The notes below the pieces were generated by a model, which was not told the origin of the DNA, ran no database searches, and was given only the letters and a program-made list of their open reading frames with translations. A stretch of DNA of 64,000 nt, from assembly GCA_013821425.1 (NCBI GenBank), contig JACDGV010000010.1, positions 31,064 to 95,063 on the forward strand, in the 5' to 3' direction. Position numbers and translations under genes: made by a program. The stretch is from Nitrosospira sp. Its GTDB lineage: Bacteria; Pseudomonadota; Gammaproteobacteria; Burkholderiales; Nitrosomonadaceae. This document shows positions 47,780-58,303 of this stretch, one piece after another (position 1 is the first letter of the stretch; each line of letters opens with the position of its first letter).

Positions 47780-48247
47780 TCGAGTGCTGACCCCTGAAAA
47801 CTCGGCTATTCTACATAACACCCGCCTATACTGATTAACGTTACCCAGAAAGGTAAATTAAGTAGCTTAGGACGGACAAGCCGACAGAATTTTTAGGGGC
47901 ATAAAACATTTTGGGGGTACAAAAGCGGGTACAACAGACACATCTAGGCACAGCAAGGCTTACAGGGCACATTTACCGTTTAACGTCCAAACGTTTTCAT
48001 AACTCCCGCCAGATGCATGAACCGAACAAGGGCTACTGGGGGTCGAAGATGGCTGCCTGTCTGACGCGCGCGCCGCTGCCTGCCCGGATGCCCGCCAGTA
48101 TGCGGAAGGACATTCTTTGAGTTTCCATCAAAGCGGGATTAGGAACACGCCCAGGCCCCAAGCGGATTCCCTGGCATTAAGTTCGGTATCCGTCCATTCC
48201 TGCTGTAAAATCCATGAGGCGATAGCAAGAATGAAAGGAGATAAGGA
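47780..48247. other. Accessory intergenic region
   Basis: About 470 bp between the protease and a small unknown gene. It contains A+T-richer stretches and a GGGGGTAC / GCGGGTAC doublet at 47914-47938. I find no complete gene; a 69-codon frame at 47911-48120 has no ribosome binding site and no recognisable content. It may hold remains of an inserted element. Confidence 0.4.
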
Positions 48248-48442
48248 ATGAAATACAAAGTTCTTATTACAGCGGTAGAGCCATCGATAGATGACCACCC
48301 CAGTTTCAGCGGTGTTCTCGCCGACTACGAAATCGAAACCGGTTCGGAAGCTGAAGCCAGAGAACTGGCATTCGGCCGGTTCTGTCAGGAAAACCCCTAC
48401 CGCTCTCACAATCGTGATGACTACATCATAAGCGTGAATTAA
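48248..48442 (+). CDS. Small hypothetical protein
   Basis: 64 aa starting M-K-Y-K-V-L-I-T-A-V-E and rich in acidic residues. A strong ribosome binding site (AAAGGAGATAAGG) lies directly before the ATG, which supports real translation. The first half looks like a beta-alpha fold (K-V-L-I-T-A ... S-G-V-L-A-D-Y-E-I-E-T-G-S-E-A-E-A-R-E-L-A). No family recognised. A longer minus-strand frame overlaps it and is unlikely. Confidence 0.6.
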   Translation: MKYKVLITAVEPSIDDHPSFSGVLADYEIETGSEAEARELAFGRFCQENPYRSHNRDDYIISVN

Positions 48443-48606
48443 GAAGGAACCGTTTATCCCACGTTGCCTGATCTTCGCGCAATCCGTGCAAATTGCCGCA
48501 GCCCCTGCGGGAAAAGCTGCTCCAGCTTTTTGATGCATCTGATCACTGTAGTCCTCTTGTAATTGCGCAAGACGCCCATATTTTCCGGGTAACCAAGTGA
48601 TTGAGG

Positions 48607-48612
48607 TATAAT
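48607..48612 (+). promoter_or_regulatory. Candidate -10 element for the fmdB-aspS group
   Basis: Perfect TATAAT about 40 bp before the fmdB-type ATG. No recognisable -35 lies at the usual distance, so this is only a candidate. Confidence 0.4.
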
Positions 48613-48650
48613 TTCATTTTTTCTAATTTCCCTTTTGTTGGAGCGTTGTC

Positions 48651-48932
48651 ATGCCGATTTACGAATACCGTTGCGGATCCTGTAATTTTGAAAAGGAGTA
48701 CCTGCAAAAGGTGAGCGACGCGCCGATTGCGGTCTGTCCCGCATGCGGCAGCGACGCTTATGCCAAACTCATTTCTGCCGCGGGTTTCCAGTTGAAGGGC
48801 AGCGGATGGTACGCGACTGATTTCAAGACTAACACGCAGCCGAAATCCAAGCCGGATGCGGAAGCCTGCGCTCCGGCACCCAACGAGAAGACTGCCACGC
48901 CCGCGGCATGCCCCGCTTGCCCCGCCGACTAG
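48651..48932 (+). CDS. FmdB-type zinc-ribbon protein
   Basis: 93 aa with the FmdB regulatory-protein zinc ribbon: M-P-I-Y-E-Y-R-C-G-S-C and V-C-P-A-C-G-S, four cysteines. The C-terminal third is low-complexity with further C-P-A-C motifs. Small putative regulators of this family precede aspS in many betaproteobacteria. A TATAAT hexamer at 48607-48612 could be its -10 element. Confidence 0.88.
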   Translation: MPIYEYRCGSCNFEKEYLQKVSDAPIAVCPACGSDAYAKLISAAGFQLKGSGWYATDFKTNTQPKSKPDAEACAPAPNEKTATPAACPACPAD

Positions 48933-48949
48933 ATGCAAATGTCCTCGAC

Positions 48950-49621
48950 ATGAAACGTTATTTCATCACCGGGCTATTGATCTGGGTGCCGCTGGGTATT
49001 ACGGCTTGGGCGTTGAAATTCCTGATTAGCACCATGGATCAATCGCTGCTGCTCGTGCCGGCCAGTTTACACCCGGAAGCCCTTGTGGGCATCTATGTGC
49101 CCGGCATGGGCGCGGTTCTGACGTTGCTTGTGGTCTTCCTCACGGGTCTGCTCACGACAAACATTATTGGCCAGCGGTTGGTACTATTCTGGGAAGGCGT
49201 GCTATGGCGCATCCCGGTAGTGAAGTCGATCTATTACGGCGTCAAACAAGTAAGCGACACCTTATTTTCGAGCCAGGGAGAGGCGTTCCGCAAGGCACTG
49301 CTGGTGCAATACCCCCGCCAGGGCTCGTGGACCATCGCGTTCATGACCGGATCTCCCGGCGGCGATGTCGTGAATCATCTCAAGGGCGAGTATGTCAGTG
49401 TCTATGTGCCGACGACGCCCAATCCCACTTCCGGTTTCTTTTTGATGATGCCGAAAAGCGATGTGATCGAGTTGGACATGAGCGTGGATGCGGCGCTGAA
49501 ATACATCATTTCCATGGGCGTGGTCTCGCCTGACAATGGCAGAAAACATCCTGCCCCGTCGCACGCGGTATTGCTGCATGGCACCAGCGCCGCCAGTCCA
49601 GCCTCAGGCGACAAAACCTGA
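48950..49621 (+). CDS. DUF502 membrane protein
   Basis: 223 aa with two N-terminal membrane helices ([18 protein letters not shown] and a second near residues 45-75) and a soluble C-terminal half with the DUF502 motifs [13 protein letters not shown] and [10 protein letters not shown]. Function unknown. The ATG at 48950 is preferred over an earlier in-frame start that overlaps fmdB. Upstream neighbour of aspS, a conserved order. Confidence 0.88.
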   Translation: MKRYFITGLLIWVPLGITAWALKFLISTMDQSLLLVPASLHPEALVGIYVPGMGAVLTLLVVFLTGLLTTNIIGQRLVLFWEGVLWRIPVVKSIYYGVKQVSDTLFSSQGEAFRKALLVQYPRQGSWTIAFMTGSPGGDVVNHLKGEYVSVYVPTTPNPTSGFFLMMPKSDVIELDMSVDAALKYIISMGVVSPDNGRKHPAPSHAVLLHGTSAASPASGDKT

Positions 49622-49652
49622 TTTTCCCATCTTACCGATTTCCTGGATTGTC

Positions 49653-51419
49653 ATGCGTTCTGACTACTGCGGCCTCATAGACGCCAGATATCTGAATCAC
49701 GAGGTCACCCTGTACGGTTGGGTGCATCGTCGCCGGGACCACGGTGGCGTTATTTTTGTCGACCTGCGCGACCGCGAGGGCCTGGTGCAAGTGGTGTGCG
49801 ATCCCGATAACGGGGCTGCTTTCGAAGTTGGCGAAAAAATACGCAATGAGTTCGTGCTCAAGGTCACTGGCAGGGTGCGGCATCGTCCCGCGGGCACGGT
49901 TAACCCTAATCTCGTCAGCGGCGAGATTGAAGTATTGGTACAGTCCATCGAAATTCTCAATGCCTCGTTAACGCCGCCGTTTCTGATGGATGACGAAAAC
50001 CTGAGTGAAGCCGTGCGGCTCGAACACCGCTATCTCGATTTGCGGCGTCCGCAGATGCAGGCGAACTTGCGGCTGCGCTACAAGGTAGCGATGGCTGTTC
50101 GGATGTTTCTCGATGGGCACGGCTTCATCGATGTGGAAACGCCAATGCTGACCAAATCAACGCCCGAGGGTGCGCGTGATTACCTAGTGCCGTCGCGGGT
50201 CAACACCGGCCATTTTTTTGCGCTGCCGCAGTCGCCGCAGTTATTCAAGCAACTGCTGATGGTCGCGGGGCTCGATCGTTACTACCAGATTACCAAATGC
50301 TTTCGCGACGAAGATTTGCGTGCCGACCGTCAGCCGGAATTCACCCAGATCGATATCGAGACGTCTTTCCTGAATGAAGCTCAAATCATGGCGATGATGG
50401 AAGAGATGATTTGCGGCGTGTTCAAAAGCGTCATGAATATTGATTTGCCGAATCCATTTCCGCGGTTGACACACGACCAGGCGATGTCGCGCTACGGCTC
50501 CGACAAGCCGGATTTGCGCGTGCCGCTCGTGCTGACCGAACTGACCGACGTGATGAAGGAAGTGGAATTCAAGGTTTTTCGGGAGGCTGCCCAAAAAACG
50601 CGTGGACGCGTGGCGGCGTTGCGAGTGCCCGGCGGGGGAGAATTGTCACGCAAGGAGATAGATGATTACACCGCCTTCGTGGGGATATATGGGGCGAAAG
50701 GGCTTGCATACATCAAAGTTAACGCGCTGGAAAAAGGCGTAGAAGGCTTGCAGTCGCCGATATTGAAGTTTTTGCCCGGTGCGGTAGTCGCCGATATCCT
50801 GGCGCGTACGGGCGCGAAGGACGGCGATCTCATATTTTTCGGCGCTGACAAGGCTCACGTAGTGAATGAAGCGCTGGGTGCGCTGCGTGCCAAGGTCGGG
50901 CATGATCTTGGGCTGGCGGAGCCTGGCTGGCGGCCTTTATGGGTGGTCGATTTTCCCATGTTCGAACGAGACGAAGACGAAAATCGCTGGAAAGCGCTGC
51001 ATCATCCGTTTACGTCTCCCGCCGATGGTCATGAGGAACTCCTGGAGACCGATCCCGAAAAGGCGTTATCGAAGGCCTATGACATGGTGCTGAATGGTTC
51101 GGAAATAGGTGGGGGTTCGGTGCGCATTCATCGTCAGGAAGTGCAGTCAAAGGTATTCCGCGCCCTGAATATTGGCGCAGATGAGGCACGGGAGAAATTC
51201 GGCTTTTTGCTCGAGGCGCTGCAATATGGGGCTCCGCCTCATGGCGGCATTGCGTTCGGGCTTGATCGTGTCGTGGCCATGATGGCCGGCGCCGATTCCA
51301 TTCGTGACGTCATAGCCTTTCCCAAGACGCAGCGCGCGCAATGCCTGTTGACCCATGCACCCAGCGCCGTGGATGAAAAGCAATTGCGGGAGTTGCACAT
51401 CAAGCTTCGTCACATCTAG
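49653..51419 (+). CDS. aspS: Aspartyl-tRNA synthetase
   Basis: Class II synthetase of 588 aa. N-terminal OB fold ([16 protein letters not shown]), then catalytic motifs [27 protein letters not shown], the bacterial GAD insertion (~290-415), and motif 3 G-L-D-R. The ATG at 49653 matches homologues; the frame is open into the DUF502 gene. Could be of the non-discriminating type; not decidable here. Confidence 0.95.
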   Translation: MRSDYCGLIDARYLNHEVTLYGWVHRRRDHGGVIFVDLRDREGLVQVVCDPDNGAAFEVGEKIRNEFVLKVTGRVRHRPAGTVNPNLVSGEIEVLVQSIEILNASLTPPFLMDDENLSEAVRLEHRYLDLRRPQMQANLRLRYKVAMAVRMFLDGHGFIDVETPMLTKSTPEGARDYLVPSRVNTGHFFALPQSPQLFKQLLMVAGLDRYYQITKCFRDEDLRADRQPEFTQIDIETSFLNEAQIMAMMEEMICGVFKSVMNIDLPNPFPRLTHDQAMSRYGSDKPDLRVPLVLTELTDVMKEVEFKVFREAAQKTRGRVAALRVPGGGELSRKEIDDYTAFVGIYGAKGLAYIKVNALEKGVEGLQSPILKFLPGAVVADILARTGAKDGDLIFFGADKAHVVNEALGALRAKVGHDLGLAEPGWRPLWVVDFPMFERDEDENRWKALHHPFTSPADGHEELLETDPEKALSKAYDMVLNGSEIGGGSVRIHRQEVQSKVFRALNIGADEAREKFGFLLEALQYGAPPHGGIAFGLDRVVAMMAGADSIRDVIAFPKTQRAQCLLTHAPSAVDEKQLRELHIKLRHI

Positions 51420-51526
51420 CGTCAGCGCGGCGAAAGCAGGAAGGGGGGGATCCGGTAAGGAAAACGCGGCGGCCAGCGGCGCGCCAATTTCCGATATGTC
51501 TTTTCGCGGGCATCCTCAAGTTGAAA

Positions 51527-51988
51527 ATGTATAAGATCCCGGTTTCCGTTCTGGTAATTATACACACCCCCGACATGCGGGTTCTGCTACTGGAACGTGC
51601 CGATCATCCCGGGTTCTGGCAATCGGTAACGGGCAGCCAGAATCAGGGCGAAACGCTATTACAAACGGCGGTGCGCGAGGTGGCGGAAGAAACGGGTCTG
51701 GATACCAGCCGCTACCAGCTGACCGACTGGAACATTCAGAACGAATTTGAGATTTATGAAGAATGGCGCTGGCGCTATGCTCCCCAGGTGATACGCAATA
51801 CCGAGCATGTTTTCGGGCTGCTTGTGCCGGCACCCGTTCCGGTCACAGTGGCGGCAAGAGAGCATCTGCGTTTTGTATGGCTGCCCTGGCAGGAGGCGGC
51901 ACAAAGAGTGTTTTCTCCCAGCAATGCGGAGGCGATACACAGACTTGCTGCAGCCAGAATTGAAAGTGGTGGCGGCGGAGATACCTGA
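51527..51988 (+). CDS. nudB: Dihydroneopterin triphosphate diphosphatase
   Basis: Nudix hydrolase of folate synthesis; about 153 aa. The full Nudix box is present: G-x5-E-x7-R-E-V-A-E-E-T-G-L at residues ~35-57 (G-S-Q-N-Q-G-E). Also W-Q-S-V-T-G-S and E-W-R-W-R, features of NudB. Start ATG 51527; TTG two codons earlier possible. Follows aspS as in related genomes. Confidence 0.88.
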   Translation: MYKIPVSVLVIIHTPDMRVLLLERADHPGFWQSVTGSQNQGETLLQTAVREVAEETGLDTSRYQLTDWNIQNEFEIYEEWRWRYAPQVIRNTEHVFGLLVPAPVPVTVAAREHLRFVWLPWQEAAQRVFSPSNAEAIHRLAAARIESGGGGDT

Positions 51989-52133
51989 CCTCGAGGAACC
52001 CGGGAATAAGGCTACTTGCCCTGATGGGCCTGCGCCGAGGTCACTATTCGAAGACGAACTGATACCGTATATTTTTGTCTCATATTGTTTTGTCACTTTT
52101 CTACTGCTGATCTTGGACAAAACGGGAGTAGCC

Positions 52134-53234
52134 ATGCAAGCGGAAGCCATTGCGTTTGAAAGCTTCGACAACTTGAAGGATGATGATTGCGAGGGGCGCA
52201 TCAAGGAGGCCAAAGCGGCCCTCGGACGCCGCGCAGTGATACTTGCGCATCATTATCAACGCGCGGACGTTTATAAACACGCCGATCTGACAGGAGATTC
52301 CCTGAAGCTCTCGCGCCTGGCGGCCGCAACCGAAGCCGACTACCTCGTGTTTTGTGGGGTCCATTTCATGGCTGAGGTAGCCGATATTCTTTCCAAGCCG
52401 GAGCAGGTCACTATTCTGCCGGACCTCGCTGCCGGTTGTTCGATGGCCGACATGGCCAGTCTCACCAAGGTCGAGCGGGCTTGGCGCGAACTGGCGGAAG
52501 TGCTTGACCCCGATGAGACGGTCACGCCTGTAACCTACATAAATTCCGCTGCTGACCTGAAAGCCTTCTGTGGCGAGCACGAGGGTATCGTCTGCACGTC
52601 CAGCAATGCCGTCAGGATATTGCAGTGGTCCTTTTCCCGGCGCGAGAAGGTGTTGTTTTTCCCCGATCAGCATTTGGGGCGCTGGAGTGGCCATCAGCTG
52701 GGAATTCCGCCCGACGAAATGGTTGTATGGGATTTTGACGAGCCGATGGGCGGGCTGACGCCGGAGCAGATCGGGAAAGCCAGGATTCTTTTGTGGAAAG
52801 GACATTGTTCCGTGCATCAGATGTTCCAGCCGCAGCATATACTGCGGTTCCGCAACCAGCATCCCGAGGGGAAGGTGATTTCACACCCCGAATGCAGTTT
52901 CGAGGTGTGCAAAAATTCGGATTATGTCGGTTCAACCGAGTACATCATCAAGACCATACGCGAAGCGGAAGCAGGCACCCGCTGGCTCGTGGGCACCGAA
53001 CTGAACCTGGTCAGCCGCATTGCGGAAGAATTCAAGCCTGAAGGGAAGATGGTGCAGTTCATGGCGTCGACAATATGCATGTGTTCGACGATGGCTCGCA
53101 TCGATCCTCAACATCTCGCCTGGACGCTGGAGAATCTGGTCGCTGGAAAAGTGGTGAACCAGATCAAAGTGCCAGCAGCCGAGGCGGGACTGGCGAAGCT
53201 CGCCCTGGACCGAATGCTGGAGGTTTCCCTGTGA
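52134..53234 (+). CDS. nadA: Quinolinate synthase
   Basis: [4Fe-4S] enzyme condensing iminoaspartate with dihydroxyacetone phosphate to quinolinate, the NAD precursor. A-H-H-Y-Q, H-F-M-A-E, Y-I-N-S-A-A and H-P-E-C are family motifs, and three conserved cysteines (in F-C-G-V-H, H-P-E-C and near the C-terminal T-I-C-M-C) can bind the cluster. The ATG at 52134 has GGGAG upstream. The frame extends 109 codons further, overlapping nudB in another frame, which is not coding. 366 aa. Confidence 0.95.
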   Translation: MQAEAIAFESFDNLKDDDCEGRIKEAKAALGRRAVILAHHYQRADVYKHADLTGDSLKLSRLAAATEADYLVFCGVHFMAEVADILSKPEQVTILPDLAAGCSMADMASLTKVERAWRELAEVLDPDETVTPVTYINSAADLKAFCGEHEGIVCTSSNAVRILQWSFSRREKVLFFPDQHLGRWSGHQLGIPPDEMVVWDFDEPMGGLTPEQIGKARILLWKGHCSVHQMFQPQHILRFRNQHPEGKVISHPECSFEVCKNSDYVGSTEYIIKTIREAEAGTRWLVGTELNLVSRIAEEFKPEGKMVQFMASTICMCSTMARIDPQHLAWTLENLVAGKVVNQIKVPAAEAGLAKLALDRMLEVSL

Positions 53235-53356
53235 TAGGTGGCTGCAATCGGCGCTGCAATTTCTTGCAAGTTGATCCGGGGCAGCTATGCGGATTGATTA
53301 GCGTCTCGATTCTTTAGGCCAGCCCGCACGCTAATATCGATACTGCCGTTCATCGT

Positions 53357-54109
53357 ATGTTCAATAAGCTGCATATTGCCACCTATAATATTCACAAAGG
53401 GTTCTCTCATTTCAAGCGGCAAATGATGGTCCATCAACTGCGCGACAGCCTGCGCGCCTTGAATGCCGACATCATTTTTTTGCAAGAGGTGGTCGGGCAG
53501 CATAAAGGGCATGAGGCGCGTTTCGAGAACTGGCCATGCAGTCCGCAATACGAGTTCCTGGCGGATTCGGTTTGGTCCGATTTTGCCTACGGAAAAAATG
53601 CGGTGTACGATGAAGGGCACCACGGTAACGCCATTCTGAGTCGTTATCCTATCGTGCGTTGGGATAACCGCGATGTTTCCGCACATCGTTTCGAAAGCCG
53701 CGGCCTGCTCCACTGCGAAATCGAGATTCCCGGCTGGCCGGAAAATCTCCACTGCATTTGCGTTCACCTTGGGCTCTTCAAGCGCGGTCAATCGAAGCAA
53801 TTGCAGGTGCTGGAACAGCATATCGAACAACTGGTGCCGCAACAGGCACCGCTTATCCTGGCCGGGGATTTCAACGATTGGCGCGAACTGGCGAGCCGGA
53901 TTCTGGTGAAACGCCTTGCCTTGGTCGAAGCATTTGAATTGACGGGGGGGAGAGTCGCCCGTAGTTTCCCCTCCATGTTGCCGCTATTTCGCCTCGACCG
54001 CATCTATGTGCGAGGTTTCCACGTTGAAGAGACACGGGTGCATCAAGGTCGTCCCTGGTCAAAAATTTCCGATCACGCGGTGTTGTCCGCAAGGATGATC
54101 CGTAGATGA
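53357..54109 (+). CDS. Endonuclease/exonuclease/phosphatase-family protein
   Basis: 250 aa with the EEP fold: T-Y-N-I-H-K-G near the start, L-Q-E-V-V-G, G-N-A-I-L-S-R-Y-P, L-A-G-D-F-N-D-W and the catalytic S-D-H-A-V at the end. Members cut nucleic acids or phospholipid head groups; relatives of this kind often lie beside cardiolipin synthase, which is absent here. Overlaps the next gene as ATGA. Confidence 0.88.
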   Translation: MFNKLHIATYNIHKGFSHFKRQMMVHQLRDSLRALNADIIFLQEVVGQHKGHEARFENWPCSPQYEFLADSVWSDFAYGKNAVYDEGHHGNAILSRYPIVRWDNRDVSAHRFESRGLLHCEIEIPGWPENLHCICVHLGLFKRGQSKQLQVLEQHIEQLVPQQAPLILAGDFNDWRELASRILVKRLALVEAFELTGGRVARSFPSMLPLFRLDRIYVRGFHVEETRVHQGRPWSKISDHAVLSARMIRR

Positions 54110-55182
54110 CCGCATCCCCAATGTACAGTGGTCACAGCCAGATCGGGGAAGCCGCCGCTCTGCTGAGGGCGGGAGGCGTCGTAGCATTCCCGACGGAAAC
54201 CGTCTATGGACTTGGTGCCGATATATCCCATCCGTCGGCGGTACGACGCATATTCGAAATCAAAGGACGGCCTGAGGACCATCCGCTTATCGTACATTTT
54301 GTCGATGCCTCCGGGCTGGGCCACTGGGCCAGGCAAGTGCCGCAGCAGGCCTTGCGGCTCGCCCAACACTTCTGGCCGGGACCCCTGACATTAATACTGC
54401 CGCGCAGCCGCCAGGTCCCGGAAAATGTAACGGGAGGGCAGGATACGGTGGGATTGCGTGTACCCGATCACCCTGTCGCACTTGGCCTGCTCCATGAACT
54501 GGGTCCTGGGCACGCCCTCGCCGCACCCTCGGCTAACCGGTTCGGGCATGTAAGCCCCACCACTGCAGCGCATGTCCGCGATGAACTGGGCGATGCGGTG
54601 GACATGGTTCTGGACGGGGGTCCTTGCAGGGTCGGCCTGGAGAGCACAATCGTCGGCTTTGACGGTCAAGGCGCAATGATCCTGCGGCCCGGCGGTATTT
54701 CTCAGCAAGCGTTGGAGGAAGTACTGAAGGTAAAGATCGTGCTTTCCGACGCTGCAAAAAGTGCGCTCCGCGTGCCGGGCGCTCTTGTATCCCATTACGC
54801 TCCCGTAACGCCCCTCGAGCTATGGCCATCGGAATCCCTGTTGCTGCGGGCAAGCGAACTGGAGGCGAAGGGGTTGCGCGTAGCAATATTGGCGTACTCG
54901 CTACAAGTCAACGATCTCAATCGGCCTGCGACTGAACAAATGGTCTTTTTTCTTATGCCGGCCGCATCCATCGAGTATGGCCGTGTTTTGTACGCTACCT
55001 TGCGCTGTTTTGATCATGAAGGATTCGACCGTATCCTGGTGGAAGCCCCCCCCGATAACCCTGCCTGGACAGCCATTGCGGATCGGTTGCGGCGTGCAAA
55101 CAGCGTCCCACGCTGTAACGCGAGGGCCGGCGGCGGTGCCAGGACGCGAGCACATAAGAATGCTGCGAAGGAGGCTGTATGA
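54106..55182 (+). CDS. L-threonylcarbamoyladenylate synthase (Sua5-type)
   Basis: Provides the activated threonylcarbamoyl group for t6A37 of tRNAs. The YrdC domain (residues ~10-200) shows V-A-F-P-T-E-T-V-Y-G-L-G, K-G-R-P-x-x-H-P-L-I-V-H and S-A-N; the C-terminal Sua5 domain follows the A-L-V-S-H-Y-A-P linker, so it is the two-domain form (358 aa). Overlaps both neighbours by 4 bp. The last ~30 residues are basic and low-complexity. Confidence 0.9.
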   Translation: MTASPMYSGHSQIGEAAALLRAGGVVAFPTETVYGLGADISHPSAVRRIFEIKGRPEDHPLIVHFVDASGLGHWARQVPQQALRLAQHFWPGPLTLILPRSRQVPENVTGGQDTVGLRVPDHPVALGLLHELGPGHALAAPSANRFGHVSPTTAAHVRDELGDAVDMVLDGGPCRVGLESTIVGFDGQGAMILRPGGISQQALEEVLKVKIVLSDAAKSALRVPGALVSHYAPVTPLELWPSESLLLRASELEAKGLRVAILAYSLQVNDLNRPATEQMVFFLMPAASIEYGRVLYATLRCFDHEGFDRILVEAPPDNPAWTAIADRLRRANSVPRCNARAGGGARTRAHKNAAKEAV

Positions 55183-55952
55183 TGAATAACAGAGTTAGCG
55201 CAGTTCGCGCGGTATTGTTTGATGTCGATGGCACCCTGGCGGACACCGAGCGAGACGGGCATCGTCTCGCTTTCAATGCCGCGTTCGAGGAATGCGGTCT
55301 CGACTGGCAGTGGGGCGTAGAGCTTTATGGCGAATTGCTGGCGATCACGGGGGGCAAGGAGCGTATCCGATATTTTGTGGAACATTACGCTCCTGCCGAA
55401 CTGGCCAGAAGCGGGCTCGATGGCTGGATTGCGGGCTTGCATAAAGTCAAGACAAGGCATTATGTGAGTTTGCTGGAAAGCGGAGGAATTCCACTGCGTC
55501 CCGGTGTGGCTCGCCTGATACGGCATTTGCGCGATGCGAACATAAAAATTGCCATTGCGACTACCACGACGCCGGAAAACGTAACGGCGCTTCTCAAATC
55601 CACTTTGGGTGACGACTCTCCCGGCTGGTTCGACGTTATAGGCGCGGGAGATATTGTTCCTGGAAAAAAACCCGAGCCCGATATTTATGACTGGGTACTC
55701 GAGCGGCTGAAGTTGCCAGCACAAGAGTGTATCGCAATAGAAGACTCGGAAAATGGCCTGCGAGCATCGCTTGCCGCGGGGCTGGATACGGTGGTTACGG
55801 TCAGCGATTACACACGATTGCAGGACTTTACCGGAGCGAAGCTGGTCCTGTCGGATCTGGGCGAACCGGCGCAACCATTTACTGTGCTACGCGGGGATGG
55901 CCTCGATAGCGGCTGGGTGGATGCCAATCTCCTGCTAAACTTGAAAAGTTAG
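55179..55952 (+). CDS. CbbY-type HAD phosphatase
   Basis: 257 aa HAD hydrolase: D-V-D-G-T-L-A-D-T-E (nucleophile Asp), T-T-T-T (motif II Thr), and E-D-S-E-N-G (motif IV). With the helical cap, it matches CbbY-like phosphatases; CbbY removes the RuBisCO inhibitor xylulose 1,5-bisphosphate in photosynthetic bacteria. With prk in the window a Calvin-cycle role fits, but related phosphoglycolate or beta-phosphoglucomutase-like activities are possible. Starts ATGATG, overlapping the Sua5 gene. Confidence 0.85.
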   Translation: MMNNRVSAVRAVLFDVDGTLADTERDGHRLAFNAAFEECGLDWQWGVELYGELLAITGGKERIRYFVEHYAPAELARSGLDGWIAGLHKVKTRHYVSLLESGGIPLRPGVARLIRHLRDANIKIAIATTTTPENVTALLKSTLGDDSPGWFDVIGAGDIVPGKKPEPDIYDWVLERLKLPAQECIAIEDSENGLRASLAAGLDTVVTVSDYTRLQDFTGAKLVLSDLGEPAQPFTVLRGDGLDSGWVDANLLLNLKS

Positions 55953-56145
55953 CGAATCGCTGGAGAAACCGTATAGGCTTTTCCCGAGTGATTCCTTACT
56001 GCCGAAGAGGGAGGGATTATTCAACATCACCAGATGGATTCCATGGATTTTATTCGAAAATTGGAATTGTCATATGGAAGAGGTAGTATTGGCAGCTGCC
56101 AGGTCAAAATCTCACAATCGCTGAGCATTCCCGGAAGAAAATCAG

Positions 56146-56589
56146 ATGTTGCATCCGCGCGCCGCCAACTATTCTCGTCGAATCCTCTACTACTTTGAAG
56201 GCGTGGGGCTTATTGTCATTGCCATTGCCACCGTCTATGCGGGTTATCAGGAAACGATGCTGATGATCAACAACGCCAGGGTCACGCTGGCGGATTTATT
56301 GCTGATGTTTCTCTATCTGGAAATCCTGACCATGGTCGGATTGTATTTCGGGTCTGGCAAGCTGCCGGTGCGTTTTCCTCTTTATATCGCAATGGTCGCG
56401 ATGGCGCGGTATGTGGTAGTGGATATCAAGGAGATGGATAACACCAGGCTGCTGGGCGTCTCCGCCGCGATAGTGCTTATCGCTTTGGCTGTGCTGGTCA
56501 TTCGCTACGGGCACGTGCGTTACCCCTATCTGGAAGACCTGGAGGATCTGAAGAAAGCGACCTCCATCCAGAATAATCTTCGCGACTGA
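56146..56589 (+). CDS. PsiE-family membrane protein
   Basis: 147 aa with four hydrophobic helices: about residues 15-35, 45-65, 75-90 and 105-122. The motif [13 protein letters not shown] matches the phosphate-starvation-inducible PsiE family, whose role is unknown. Directly upstream of purE (11 bp), so it may share the transcript. Confidence 0.8.
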   Translation: MLHPRAANYSRRILYYFEGVGLIVIAIATVYAGYQETMLMINNARVTLADLLLMFLYLEILTMVGLYFGSGKLPVRFPLYIAMVAMARYVVVDIKEMDNTRLLGVSAAIVLIALAVLVIRYGHVRYPYLEDLEDLKKATSIQNNLRD

Positions 56590-56600
56590 TTGGAACGCCA

Positions 56601-57092
56601 ATGAACAACCCCCTGGTAGGCGTCATCATGGGCAGCAGTAGTGACTGGGAAGTCATGCAGCACGCCGCTGGGATCTTGAGCAATTTCAATGTGCCTTATG
56701 AGAAAGAAGTGGTTTCCGCTCATCGAACCCCGAATCGCATGTTCGAGTATGCCGAAACCGCGATCAGGCGCGGGCTTAAATGCATTATCGCCGGCGCTGG
56801 CGGGGCCGCGCACCTTCCCGGAATGATTGCCGCGAAAACCACCCTGCCGGTACTGGGCGTGCCGGTCAACTCCCGTCACCTTCACGGCCTGGACTCGCTT
56901 CTTTCCATCGTGCAAATGCCACGGGGCGTTCCCGTTGCCACCTTCGCCATAGGCGAGGCGGGTGCGGCTAACGCGGCGTTGTTCGCGGTCGCACTGCTCG
57001 CGGTGGAAGATAGAAAACTTGCCGGCATTCTTGCCAGTTTCCGGGAAACACAGGCGGCAGCGGTTGCTGCCATGACCTTGCCCAAGTCATGA
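56601..57092 (+). CDS. purE: N5-carboxyaminoimidazole ribonucleotide mutase
   Basis: Class I PurE, 163 aa: [16 protein letters not shown] and [10 protein letters not shown] are diagnostic. Converts N5-CAIR to CAIR in purine synthesis. Stop overlaps the purK ATG (ATGA). Confidence 0.97.
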   Translation: MNNPLVGVIMGSSSDWEVMQHAAGILSNFNVPYEKEVVSAHRTPNRMFEYAETAIRRGLKCIIAGAGGAAHLPGMIAAKTTLPVLGVPVNSRHLHGLDSLLSIVQMPRGVPVATFAIGEAGAANAALFAVALLAVEDRKLAGILASFRETQAAAVAAMTLPKS

Positions 57093-58303
57093 TCATCCCG
57101 CCGGGCGCGATGCTGGGGCTCCTTGGTGGCGGGCAGCTCGGCCGCATGTTCACCATGGCAGCACAAAGTCTCGGCTACCGCGTCACCGTGCTGGACCCGG
57201 TCGAAAACGGCCCGGCGGGCAGCATAGCCGAGCGCCATCTGCGGGCGGATTACCTCGACAGCGCGGCATTACATGAGATCGGCGCTACCTGTGCAGCGAT
57301 TACGACGGAATTCGAGAACGTGCCTGCGGAATCCCTTCGCATACTGGCCCAACACTGCGTGGTCAGCCCAGCCTCGAGCAGCGTGTCGATTGCCCAGAAT
57401 CGCATTCTGGAAAAGAACTTTCTATCAGCTAACGGGTTCCAGGTGGCGCCCTACGCCATCATTGAGGATTCACGCGATTCTCAAAATTCACACACTGAAT
57501 GGTTCCGGCTGCCTCCCGGTTTATTTCCCGGAATACTCAAGGTAAGCCGCTTGGGTTATGACGGCAAGGGGCAGGTGCGGGTGGACGAGCCAACGCAACT
57601 TGATCGTGCATTCAGCGGCATGAACCGGGAGCCATGTGTGCTGGAACAGTTGTTGCCATTGGCCAACGAAGTATCGGTGGTGGTGGCGCGCGGATTTGAC
57701 GGCACGGCGATCACTTTTCCCGTATCTGAGAATCAGCATCGCAAAGGCATACTCGACGTCAGCATAGTTCCCGCCAGGGTATCGCCGTCGATTGTTCAAA
57801 ACGCGCGCGAAGCTGCCCTTCGCGTGGCCGAGACGCTCGAATATCATGGCGTGCTGTGCGTGGAGTTTTTTGTGCTTGGCGATGGGCAGCTTCTGGTGAA
57901 TGAAATTGCCCCGCGTCCTCACAATAGCGGCCACTACTCCATCGATACCTGCGTTACCTCACAGTTCGAACAGCAGGTACGAGTCCTTTGCGGCCTGCCG
58001 CTTGGCGGTACCTCAATGCATGGGGCGGCAGTGATGGTGAATCTGTTGGGCGACCTATGGCAGGGGGGGGAGCCGGAGTGGGAACATGTGCTGCGGCATC
58101 CCCATGTGAAGCTGCATCTGTACGGCAAGCTCGCCGCGCGGCCCGGCCGGAAAATGGGGCACTACACGGTGCTCGGCGAAACCACCGAAGCCGCGTTGCA
58201 GCTTGCGCTGGAAATCAAGCGCTCGCTGGAGTGTGCCCACAGCTCCGCTTTTGAACCTGGGCCTTGCCTACAGGACGCATACAGGACAAAAACCGATGAG
58301 TGA
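57089..58303 (+). CDS. purK: N5-carboxyaminoimidazole ribonucleotide synthase
   Basis: ATP-grasp enzyme making N5-CAIR from AIR and bicarbonate. N-terminal [16 protein letters not shown] and the [12 protein letters not shown] metal motif are intact. 404 aa. The purC ATG lies just inside its last codons. Confidence 0.96.
   Translation: MIIPPGAMLGLLGGGQLGRMFTMAAQSLGYRVTVLDPVENGPAGSIAERHLRADYLDSAALHEIGATCAAITTEFENVPAESLRILAQHCVVSPASSSVSIAQNRILEKNFLSANGFQVAPYAIIEDSRDSQNSHTEWFRLPPGLFPGILKVSRLGYDGKGQVRVDEPTQLDRAFSGMNREPCVLEQLLPLANEVSVVVARGFDGTAITFPVSENQHRKGILDVSIVPARVSPSIVQNAREAALRVAETLEYHGVLCVEFFVLGDGQLLVNEIAPRPHNSGHYSIDTCVTSQFEQQVRVLCGLPLGGTSMHGAAVMVNLLGDLWQGGEPEWEHVLRHPHVKLHLYGKLAARPGRKMGHYTVLGETTEAALQLALEIKRSLECAHSSAFEPGPCLQDAYRTKTDE

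Noticed and set aside
47911..48120. 69-codon plus-strand frame in the accessory patch
   Set aside because: No start signal and no recognisable content; could at most be a remnant.
48128..48538. 136-codon minus-strand frame opposite the small gene at 48248
   Set aside because: The plus-strand gene has a much stronger ribosome binding site and the minus frame shows no domain.
51807..52133. 109-codon upstream extension of nadA
   Set aside because: It overlaps nudB in another frame; homologous NadA proteins begin at the ATG at 52134, which has a ribosome binding site.
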